Assembly (NCBI GenBank): GCA_022579005.1
Contig: MU401509.1
Coordinates: forward strand, 62,001 to 126,000
Direction: 5' to 3'
Length of the DNA: 64,000 nucleotides
DNA from: Poronia punctata
Lineage: Eukaryota; Ascomycota; Sordariomycetes; Xylariales; Xylariaceae
The notes beneath the pieces are model-generated. The model saw nothing but the letters and a program-made list of their open reading frames with translations. It was not told the DNA's origin and searched no databases. Positions 12,494 through 21,807 of the stretch are shown piece after piece. Every line of letters starts with the position of its first letter. Within the stretch, counting starts at the first letter, position 1. Made by a program: the position numbers and the translations under genes.

Positions 12494-13880
12494 ATGCCCA
12501 AGATTGCCAAGGTCGAGTATTTCCGTGTGAAGCCGAGATGGCTAATGGTCAAGATCACCGATGAGAACGACGTGTCTGGTTGGGGAGAAGCTACGCTCGA
12601 AGGCCATGATTTGGCTGTGGAAGGATGTCTTGAAGAGATGATTCCTAGGATTATGGGGAGAGATGCAAAGTCAGTTCTTCCCCCTTCGTCGTAGTTGTGA
12701 TGGCGAAGGAAAGATGGGCTGATAATGAGACGAGACAGTGAGATTGAGAATATTTGGCAAATGTTCTGGAGACATAATTTCTATCGTGGCGGTCCCGTTT
12801 TCATGAGTGCCATGTCCGGCATCGATATTGCCTTGTGGGATCTCAAAGGTATTTTAATCAATTTTCTTTTTAATTCGTTAGAGGGTTTCACACTGCTTAC
12901 GAAATCCCACCCAAAAGGCAAGAATCTCAAAGTCCCTATATATGAATTGCTTGGCGGGAAAGTACGTGATAAAGTCCAAGTATACTGCTGGATAGGAGGC
13001 GACAGACCTTCCGATGTCGAAAATGCCGCGTACGTTACCTACCAATCCGAACCCCTCTTTACCTATGTACCTCTAGGTTCTTCATCCCCAGCTAAACTTT
13101 CACAACAACAACAACAACAGAAAAGCCCGTCTAGCCCAAGGTTTCAGACACGTAAAGATGAACGCAACAGAAGACCTCCACTGGGTAGATTCCCCCTCCA
13201 GCCTCAACAGCTGCATAACCCGTCTCCAAACCGTGCAATCCCTCGGTCTAGACGTCGGTCTGGACTTCCACGGCCGTCTACACAAAGCCATGGCCAAACA
13301 ACTCGCCGCCCGCCTAGAACCCCACCGCCCCTTCTTTATCGAGGAACCCTTACTCAACGAACATCCCGAAGCAATCAAGCAATTATCCAACCTAACCACC
13401 ATCCCCATCGCCTTGGGCGAGAGATTGTATAATCGCTGGGACGTGAAGCGCTTCCTCGAAGACGCGAGCGTGGATATTCTCCAACCGGACATTGCCCACG
13501 CGGGAGGGATAAGCGAGACGAGAAGGATAGCCTCGATGGCGGAAGCGTACGATGTCGCTATCGCGCCGCATTGTCCGCTTGGTCCGGTGGCTTTTGCGGC
13601 GTGTGTCCAGCTCGCGCTTAGCGTGCCGAATTTCGCGATTCTGGAAATGAGTCTGGGTATGCATTATAATACGGAGGCGGGGGACGATGTCGATCTCCTC
13701 ACGTATTTGAAGGATAAGACTGTTTTTGAGGTTGCCGAGGGGGGTTATGTTAAGGCGCCTATGGGTCATGGGTTGGGGATTGAGATTGACGAGGAGGTTG
13801 TTAGGGAGATTGCGAGGGATACTAGACCCTGGCAGTGTAAGGTTTTTCATGGGCCGGATGGGAGTATAAGGGAGTGGTGA
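12494..13880 (+). CDS. Sugar-acid dehydratase, enolase superfamily (DgoD-like, galactonate dehydratase family)
   Basis: Four exons (12494-12669, 12739-12848, 12918-13029, 13121-13880) give 385 residues, close to the 382 of bacterial D-galactonate dehydratase, and the whole length follows that family. The N-terminal capping domain has [11 protein letters not shown] and a [10 protein letters not shown] loop; [21 protein letters not shown] is the family signature. In the barrel the three metal ligands are Asp181 (LDFHGR), Glu207 (FIEEP) and Glu233 (LGERL). The catalytic histidines are His183 and His283 (APHCPLGP). The expected reaction is dehydration of an aldonate such as D-galactonate to the 2-keto-3-deoxy acid. 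The third intron ends in a (CAA)n tract directly before its acceptor. The aldolase at 20869 and the KduD-like dehydrogenase at 16647 fit as later steps. Other aldonates remain possible substrates. Confidence 0.9.
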
Positions 13881-14796
13881 ATTTGTTAGTGAGGGGGGGG
13901 GGGTTGTTTACATTACATTTTACATGGTTTTATGTTCTTGGGGTATGGGGACTGCGGACTGCTGCTGTTGACCGATTTAAAAGGAGATATTATATGTCCC
14001 TGGCCTAAAAATTAGTTGTGTGGCTCGTCGTGATATGATGGATGCAGCATGCTCTACCTCCCTACTCTCCGGATGAGTAACGGTAATGTATCACGAGGAG
14101 TAGGTAGTCGCTTTCCGTAAAACCCCCTCCCGAAAACTTTCTAACGAAGCTAGTAAGTGCGCCACAGGGGTTACTCGTACACGTAAAGTCTAGACAGTAC
14201 CGGTAGCCCGATAAAAGGGGGCAAGTAAGAAGTTAGAACTCATCCCAAACAATCAATTCAAACCATATTTTGTTATTGATCTACGCTCATTTCCCCGGCG
14301 TGCATTGCGTCGCTTTTGCTGTTCTTTGGCCACATACAGAAACTTACCCATACACCCGGAATTGCAAGAAGTAACCTACATGCCAAGTACATACCTATTT
14401 CACCATACCCATATGCCTACAACGGCCCAGGTCCTCCTCGCAACTGCTCGAGTAGAGAACCAAAGACACAGTGCGTTGGTTTCGCCTCGTCGATGACGTA
14501 TGGCGAGGGAGTTGGCCGTGTGTAGGGGGAAGGTACGGATCAGGCTATAATAAGGGCCTTTCACAGTGAAGGGACTGTAACCCCTCCATAACTTCTACAT
14601 ACCAAAATTACACATTCAACCCCCAACAAGTCGGCTACTGTATTCGTCACCATTGCGTCTACATCCCACAATACACCTTCAACCCATAACACCGCGCTCT
14701 CCCAATTTTCAGCCTCTTTGCTGCCCGGGGACGTTGTTCTATTTGTATCGCACACCATAAAGACTCCGCTTAATAGATACTGGCCCTACCGAAAAA
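13881..14796. other. Intergenic region
   Basis: About 900 bp without a supported gene. Short frames at 14305-14525 lack homology signals or splice partners. Confidence 0.5.
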
Positions 14797-15620
14797 ATGT
14801 CGCCGTCCTCCGATTCCGTCTCTGCAAAGGCAGAAAAGGCAGTTAAAAAGTTTCTGCAGGATGAATATAATGCTCTCGAGCATCACATTCAGGATGCGCC
14901 GATGGCAGAGAAACCCGCGCTTGAGTATCAGCGCTGCTGTGTAGGGGTAGAGTTAAGTACAAGGTTGTTAGCAGCCGCTAAAAAGGACCGTGTGGCTGCA
15001 TATGAGAAGATCGATCTCATTGAAAGAAAATTTCATGAGTCGAAAAAGGAGTACGAGAGACAGTTAAAGGAGGCAAGGGACGAAGCAGAAGCAGCTGACC
15101 GGTAAGTAATGTACCTAATAAGCGTATCAAGTCTTCATACCTACATCAACTTGACATAAGTATGAGCTTTACTAATTTTACTTCTAGACGTCTAACTTTC
15201 GGGTGGTGATACCTATGCTCTGGCATGATCCGAAAAAGCCTTTTACGGAGGCCACTGGAGCCCATCCAACTGCAGGTGCTGCGGCCGGACGTCGCTGGAA
15301 GCGCGTTTACAGAAAGAAAGCCTCCAAACGCTATACCGGACACTAGACGGGCAAGGCCCGAAAAGAAAAAGACCAGCAAACTTCAGAAGACACAACTAGT
15401 GAGATTAAACGACCGCGTACAGACATACCTACAAACGACGACGCTATCGTAGTATTGTCATCCAGTGACGAGTCAATTGCGCCTGTAGAAGAACACAGTC
15501 AGCCGGAGGAGGCTGATGACAGCGGTGAAGAAGACAACGCAACCAATCAATCAAGATTCGATTTTGATACTATAAACGGGAACCCGCAAGTCTCTGAAGA
15601 AGACTGGGCTCGCGTAGGTT
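14797..15620 (+). pseudogene. Coiled-coil protein gene with disrupted second part
   Basis: Exon 1 (14797-15101) encodes 101 Lys/Glu/Ala-rich residues predicted to form a coiled coil, and ends at a good GTAAGT donor; a TTCTAG acceptor lies at 15181-15187. The spliced frame stops after about seven codons. Another frame from the same acceptor is open to a TGA at 15618-15620 except for one TAG at 15342-15344. That frame looks coding: basic GRRWKRVYRKKASKRY, then acidic KRPRTDIPTNDDAIVVLSSSD resembling a SUMO-interacting motif, and it ends SEEDWARVG. So either the gene has lost frame and gained a stop, or it has an unusual intron pattern; the TAG lies within CACTAG, which could itself be an acceptor. 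I do not recognise the family. A pseudogene or unresolved gene model is most likely. Confidence 0.5.
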
Positions 15621-16646
15621 GATACCAAGATCTTGTTCGGATCGTCTGATTTGCAGGGTTTGTTTATGTCGTCTACAATCGTGCTTCGATTCTAGTATCT
15701 GTCGTGTTGTTCAGTCAATTTCGTCTTCGCATTGATATTTAGCACACGGACGTTGCGCGCGCGGTACTTGTGGGCTAAGAGCATATAGGTTGTAAATGCG
15801 GTCGTAGGTAAGTGGGATAGTATGATTATATGCCTAATATTCGTTCCGTCTTTTAGGCCTCGGTCCTCTGGCGTTATAGGTTTTTCTCTGTATGTGATCA
15901 TCTTATCAACGTACTTGCAAATTGTAGCAAACTTTGCTAATTGGCGTTCAAGTTCGTTCCGGTGTTCCTAAAAAACAGACTGTTCTACCTAGTTCCTTGA
16001 TCATTGCAGCTTGGTTGTAGTCGTTATTATCGAGGTACGCTTTACATGCCTTTGATCCCTATGTATCGACTACATCGCCACCAATGTCCAAGTCGCAAGG
16101 ACGCACTGCAATATTAAAATGCCCGTGATCTCGCCTCGGTATGTCCTCGCCCTGCCCTCGCTGTGCGCGCGGCCCTACCGTTTGTGCTTACTTGTTTTTA
16201 GAATCAAATTACGATGCCTCTACGCCGTCGTAGGCCCTCTGGGTCTGCCTCTAGTGCGGCAGCGGCGGGTCCGGCTGCGCTGCCCGTCGGGGCACCAAGG
16301 GGGGGGGGGGGCGTGAGCCAATCAGGGCCGTTAGCTATCGTAGTGAATTGGAAGGTCATGGCTCTGGGTAGGTCAGGTCAGGTTGAATTCTGATGTCCTG
16401 GTTATGACAGTAAATTCGGAGGTTATGGAACTGGCTATGGCAGCGTATTCAGAGGTTATAGATCCGGTTAGGTCAGGTTAGATGGAATTTAGAAGCCCTG
16501 GCTATGGCGGATGCATTTAAAGGTTATGAGCAAGCAAGCTTTCCGATTACTTTTACTTTATATATATCTAAACCTTCTGTTATAAACATCTGTGCATCCC
16601 TTATATACTGAGTACCACCATCCTATCAACTAAAAAAAATACATAT
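15621..16646. other. Intergenic region with GC-rich patch and decayed tandem repeats
   Basis: No supported gene. A GC-rich patch at about 16100-16315 has an Arg/Ala-rich short frame and a 13-G run; its nature is unclear. Degenerate tandem repeats follow at 16341-16530. Confidence 0.4.
16341..16530. repeat. Degenerate tandem repeat, period roughly 90-100 bp
   Basis: Two diverged units can be aligned by eye, starting near 16341 and 16441. Each contains a GAGGTTATGG-like core, a GGTTAGGTCAGGTTA-like block and a CCTGGCTATG-like block, with a partial further copy of the core at the end. The origin, possibly decayed mobile DNA, is unknown. Confidence 0.55.
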
Positions 16647-17550
16647 TTACCGACCCATCCACCCCCCATCAACGGTCAAAATCTCCCCACTAACATACCT
16701 ACACCCCCTCCCGGCCAAAAAGACAGTCGCGCCCTCGAAATCCTGCGGAGCCCCCCACTTGCCCGCGGGTATTCTCTCTAGAATACTCTTATATCTCGCC
16801 TCGTCCGCAATAAGCGCCTCATTCATATCCGTGGCGATATATCCGGGCGCAATAGCATTGACATTGATCCCATCAGCAGCCCATTGATTCGAGAGCGCCT
16901 TCGTCAATTGAGCAACACCGCCCTTTGCTGCCGCGTACGCGGGGACGTTGAGACCTCCTTGGAAAGAGAGGAGGGAGGCGACGTTTATGATGGCTCCTCG
17001 TCGACCGGTAGAGTCGGGGTTGCGTGTTAGGAAGTATGCGCCGAAATCACGGTTTAGCGTCCATACTGCTGTTATGTCGACTTGTAGGACCTTTTTTCAC
17101 CTCATATTAGCTTTTCATTCTTTCTTGATTTCGGGGGAAATAATAAGATGAGAGGGAGAGGGAGGGAAAGTAAAAGGAAAAAGGAAAAACGGGGGTTTGA
17201 TTTACATCATGCCAATCATTCATAGGAAACTGATGAGCCGGATGTCTCCTCTGGATCCCCGCACAAGTAACCAGGATATCGACATCATGTCCATCGGCCA
17301 AGATCTTCTTCGACAAGCCCTCGACTTCTTCCTGCGATGCCATATCCGCGAGATACACGTGTGCTCTTCTACCGAGGGCCTCGATCTTCTGTTTCGTCTC
17401 GAGGTTCTTCTCGTCTCGCTGGACGAGGATTATGTCCGAGCCGGCCGAGGCGAGGGCTACGGCCATGGATTGGCCTATTCCTCGCGTCCCGCCCGTTACG
17501 ACGGCTAGGTGGCCGTCGAGGGAGAATAGGGATTCGAGGTAGGAGGGCAT
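16647..17550 (-). CDS. KduD-like short-chain dehydrogenase (2-keto-3-deoxygluconate dehydrogenase family)
   Basis: Exons 17206-17550 and 16647-17090 give 262 residues. The cofactor motif [10 protein letters not shown] lies at about 17-26, the catalytic Ser at about 154 ([11 protein letters not shown]) and YAAAK at 167-171; a C-terminal [13 protein letters not shown] follows. Length and [11 protein letters not shown] start match bacterial 2-deoxy-D-gluconate 3-dehydrogenase (KduD), which interconverts 2-keto-3-deoxygluconate and its 2,5-diketo form. An in-frame ATG at 17640 would add 30 low-complexity Pro/Ser residues; I prefer 17550 because it starts at the conserved core. It lies between the DgoD-like dehydratase and the DapA-like aldolase, consistent with handling 2-keto-3-deoxy sugar acids. 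Many SDRs share these motifs, so the exact substrate is inferred. Confidence 0.85.
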
Positions 17551-17959
17551 GGTGTGGTGTTTGGTTTCGAGGTTAGGGGAGGGGGGAGAGGGAGAGGGGG
17601 AGGTTAGGTAGGTAGGTGGGTATGGAGAATACTTGGACAAGAAAAGACAAAAATGAAGAAATGAAGATCAACAATATACTATATATATGTTTCAGAAATC
17701 AAGGTTCGTATCGTATCGTATCGTATCTTCGTGAGCTTTCCCTTCGAAATTCGAAATTCGAAATAGTTCGACAGACTAAAACCAACCTAAAATATCCCCA
17801 TCTAAAACTCATGAATCCGAAACTCTAAGTAGTAAGAAGCTATCTAAAATGACGTCTAGTCTACCTCTACCTACCCCCCAAAGAGCTTGCCCACCTCTTA
17901 TTATTACCCATGAAGACGGACGATATCGGTCGAGGGGGGGGGGGGGGGGGGGGGGGGGG

Positions 17960-17991
<32 letters not shown>

Positions 17992-18035
17992 ATAAAGTAA
18001 AGTTGTTAAGGGACGACCAAAAAANNNNNNNNNNC

Positions 18036-18087
<52 letters not shown>

Positions 18088-20868
18088 CCGCCGCCCCCCC
18101 CCCGCCCAAGGAAAGACCGCAGCAATTAAAACACACCTAGTCAGGTACATGTAGTTTTGACCCCTGAGCTAAATACGTACATAGCCCTTTATACATCCCA
18201 CTTTAACCAGTGCCGTAACGCTGACTAGGGAGATTTAATACGGTCTCGGACCACGGACGGCGTCCCTTTTAGCAAAAAGCCAAGTTTCCCCCCCCCCCCC
18301 CTGGAGCGGAGAAATAGTCTAGGTTAGATGGAAAAATTGGAGCAGATCTTTTCTTGAGCGGGGGTTTTTATTGATAGTTGTGGAGGAGTCTGGACCTAAG
18401 ACAGAGAGAGAGAGAGAGAGAGACATCTTTATGAAACTGCGGGGTTCATGTCTTCCACTTTTCTAATGCTTCTTCAATTAGGTACTTCAACTCCAATGTT
18501 GGGGTGGCCTAACCTAGGTGTTTATGTTCATTTATTAGTATATCAACGTAAGTAAGGTAAGGTAAGTAGGTAGTAAAGTCTTTGCCTTGAGGACCGGTCA
18601 ATATAAATATCTGTTGCCTATAAAGTGGCCTTTATATTTTCTTGAATTGGTGAAAGGATTCTGTTAATTATACATTTCTTGTCAATAACCCCCCTCCTTC
18701 TTCTCAGCCATCTTGTCAAAAGATGATGTTGCGCTAGAGACGGGCCGGTACGTACTTACCTCGAGGTAAGCATAGTGTACGCGCTAGGTTAGGGCATAGG
18801 TTACAGGTAATTAGGTATCGGTCTGTCCAAGACACGACGACTCACGAGTATCTTTTACTTGAAATGTGGTTAGGTTGGTCTCAGATAGGAAAGAGAGAGA
18901 GACTGTTCACCTGACATGAGCTTGTTTCTGCGGCTCATTCTTCAAGGGATGGCAGTAGGTTAGGTTAGTGTTTAGTGATCGCATTTCCCCTACCTCAGTC
19001 CTTCTCTGATAATGATTGCCACGCAGAGAGGAAACACAAAGTAGGTACCAAGTTAAACAGGATTATCCAAATTGGAATGACCTAGAAGCAACATCATTCG
19101 GTCATGGTTCTATGCTGCTGCTGAATCAATATGACCCCGTAGGACTTCTGGAATGCGCAGAATCTGTAAGAGAGGTATTCTGTTGAAAAAAGCTTCACAT
19201 ATGATGATGGGGGTCAGCAAAGTGGGGGGCTGAACTTTTGGGGGCCAACGACCAGGTTAGAGAGAATAGTGCAGGAACCTGCAGTCTTACCTAGTCCAAT
19301 CAAGGTTAGTCTAGTCTGGTGGGGGAGGGGCAAGAAAGAAAGGGAGGAGGGGCAGATGAACTAGCAACCGTTAGATGGAGGGGTATTACAGAAAAAGGGA
19401 ACTCAAAAATGAAAAGACGGACAAGTTTGCAATGAGGGGCGAAACAAGGCTTCATGGGTCGTCTGTCTTTTCGCCGTAGAGGAGGCCATTAATGGATCCC
19501 TACTTGCGCGACTACTGTTGCCCAGACCCTTCCCACGAAAAAGGTCGAAGCGAGCTGAACTGTTATTTATGCATATAGGTAGATCATATCCAGTTTGTAC
19601 CTGACTACCGTAGGTTACCCAGTAGTCTTAGATAGCCTCAAAGGTACGAAGATGAGCCCGTTTTCTTGGTCACTGTGTTGTTGCATCGCATTGCATCGTA
19701 TTGACCTCCTATCTATAACTCACCTTGGGCGCAATACCTCAAACTAAGGGATGGAGCGGTACTCGAAAAAGCCAATCGAAAATAGACCCCGTGATCTTAC
19801 AACCACAGGCGTGACCTCTCTTGATTCCCTAACCAACCCGTCAGAACCCGCGCCCTACGTGACGGAGGGATCTGATTGATCACGAATAGTCGTAGGGAAA
19901 AACGCACTTCCTCGGAGGCGACAGATGGCACCGTAGCATAGGGATTGACCAATATATACCTCGGGGCCTCGCTTCTCGCTGGTGAGGCCCTGCGGTAGTA
20001 TATTGCCCAGGCACAGCTCGTCATCGTGCCATCAAAAGGTGGCACCATCATCGCCAACCCCGTCACCTGCCACAAGACAATGTGTAACGTAAGTTGGACG
20101 ATGCTCCGGGCCAATTGAGTCATTTCTAACTGCTTACTTCTCTGACAGCCTGTAACTGTACCCAAACCATCTCTGTAACGCTACCCACATCGTCGTGAGG
20201 GCAACTTTGAAATCTTCAGACGTTCGCTGAGCCCCTCCATCTTGCCATTTTTCCAAACAAGACGGCGACGACTCGATTGTCGTCGCCCTATTCGCCGTCC
20301 GTCCCGTGACCACTCGGGCGTAAGCAAAGCACTAGGACGAATTTGCGGAGCTCAAATCAACCGAGGGGACTGGGCTGGTGTGGACATTCATAACGACGGG
20401 TATGCGGGCGATATAAAGAATCGACACATGGAGGTTCTGTGAAAACCACTCCTCACCATAAAGGATAAAGATGAAGTGCTTGTCAGGTAACTTATTCCTT
20501 CGCCGTGAGCTAGTGACGTCGAAAGTAAAAAAGCTCGGCCGTCATATGCCCCGGCGTACATGGTATGGCGGCCTTTTCATGCGTCCAAATCAAGAGGTTC
20601 GACGCATCAAGAGGTTCGACGCGGGCCACGACCCATCAAGCTCCAAGTAGAAATGTCTTTGCCGCATGTCTTGGGCAGGACAACGAACGCATGGTGGTTG
20701 GGTTGGCGTTATTGACACGTACAGATACAACTACAACTACCCATCTCGTAAAATGCTCATGAAAAATAAAAGTAGCGGTCCAACATGGTGTCCAAAAATG
20801 TAAATAATCTCATTACAGAACTTCATTAATCATACTTCTAGCAAGTCCAGGCCGAAACGCATCAGATT
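17551..20868. other. Gene-poor region with an assembly gap
   Basis: Contains a GA-rich leader, homopolymers and an N gap at 17934-18086, a (GA)n run at about 18403-18423, and a short direct repeat (ATCAAGAGGTTCGACGC, twice near 20588-20621). Open frames at 19797-20165 and 20242-20442 show no recognisable domain. No gene is supported. Confidence 0.45.
17934..18086. other. Assembly gap between long homopolymers (G26-A30 ... N10 ... C50)
   Basis: A run of 26 G is followed directly by 30 A, then about 35 bases of mixed sequence, ten N (18025-18034), and about 50 C broken only later by G. A fixed N10 with a mononucleotide run on either side is a scaffolding join or failed polish. The true length and content are unknown, and frames through it are meaningless. 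Confidence 0.95.
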
Positions 20869-21807
20869 TTACCGTGCCAATCCCCTCTCAGCTTCGATCA
20901 ATTCAGCGAAGCCTTGTTCCTGTTCCGCCAGCTTGGCGCCCTGGGGTACGGCACATGGCTTCCTCGGTGCACCACCGTAGCCAAAGTACTTCTGCAGCGC
21001 GACCTTGACAGAGACAAAGCCACCTTGAATGGCAGTCCAGTCGCCCCGGGCAACTACCCGCTGCAGCTGGCGCGCCTCCTCCTGCTTACCCGCCTCCCAT
21101 AACTTGAATACCTCAAGGCACGCTACGGGGGCGACGTTGCCAAGTCCGCCGATGATGCCGTGACCGCCGACAGCCAGCGTCTGTACGGTGAAGTCGGCAC
21201 TGCCGCCAAAAGTACGGAAGGAGGTGCCCTCGGTGCCAGCAACGACTCGAGCTAGTTTGCCAGTGTTGCCACATGTCAGCTTCACGCCCTGGATGTTGGG
21301 GTGTTGTGCTAGGTCGAGGATAACGTCGGAGCTGAGGTCTAGGCCGCTGCAGGCGGCGGGGAAGTTGTAGATGAGCACAGGTATCGGGGACGCGTCTGCA
21401 ACGTCCCGGAAGTGGGCCTTGATTAGGTCCGTCGTTAGGAGACCGCCGTAGTAAGCGGGTGGCAGGACGAGAATGTGGGAACCGCCGGCTTCTGCTGCCT
21501 CTTTGGCAAGTTGGATAGTCTCCCTCGTGCTCTGGGCGCCGCAACCCACGATGACGGGCATGTCGGTATAGCCGGCGCCGTCCAGGGCGGCACGTGTGAG
21601 TCTGGTGATGAGAGAGCGTTCTTCATGGTCGAGGTGGACCGCCTCGCCATTAGAGCCGTGCGTAACGATGCCAGTCACACCGGCCTTGGCGAGACGCAGA
21701 GCGTGTTCTGATGTCGTCTTTTCGTCCACTGTGTCTTCGGGTGTAAAGAAGGCGACGGTTGGTACATAAAACCCTGGGATCAGGGGATATGACTGTGATG
21801 ACGCCAT
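20869..21807 (-). CDS. DapA-family class I aldolase (2-keto-3-deoxy sugar acid aldolase-like)
   Basis: Single exon, 312 residues, a full-length member of the dihydrodipicolinate synthase/N-acetylneuraminate lyase superfamily. Visible signatures are the HGSNGEAVHLDHEER loop (about 50-64), Tyr147 in LIYNFP, and the Schiff-base lysine Lys176 in IQGVKLTCGN. Such enzymes cleave or form a 2-keto acid bond to pyruvate. Fungal members include the L-2-keto-3-deoxygalactonate aldolase of pectin catabolism and KDG aldolases. Given the DgoD-like dehydratase and KduD-like dehydrogenase nearby, cleavage of a 2-keto-3-deoxy sugar acid to pyruvate and glyceraldehyde is the best guess. A 4-hydroxy-2-oxoglutarate aldolase or an unrelated lyase remains possible. 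The conserved start PLIPGFYVPTVAFF supports the ATG at 21807. Confidence 0.88.
   Translation of the reverse strand: MASSQSYPLIPGFYVPTVAFFTPEDTVDEKTTSEHALRLAKAGVTGIVTHGSNGEAVHLDHEERSLITRLTRAALDGAGYTDMPVIVGCGAQSTRETIQLAKEAAEAGGSHILVLPPAYYGGLLTTDLIKAHFRDVADASPIPVLIYNFPAACSGLDLSSDVILDLAQHPNIQGVKLTCGNTGKLARVVAGTEGTSFRTFGGSADFTVQTLAVGGHGIIGGLGNVAPVACLEVFKLWEAGKQEEARQLQRVVARGDWTAIQGGFVSVKVALQKYFGYGGAPRKPCAVPQGAKLAEQEQGFAELIEAERGLAR

Noticed and set aside
17809..18150. Open frames of poly-Gly, poly-Pro and poly-Phe across the N gap
   Set aside because: They come only from homopolymers around an assembly gap.
19797..20165. 122-residue minus-strand frame
   Set aside because: No domain, signal or splice partner; composition like chance frames in this GC-balanced DNA.
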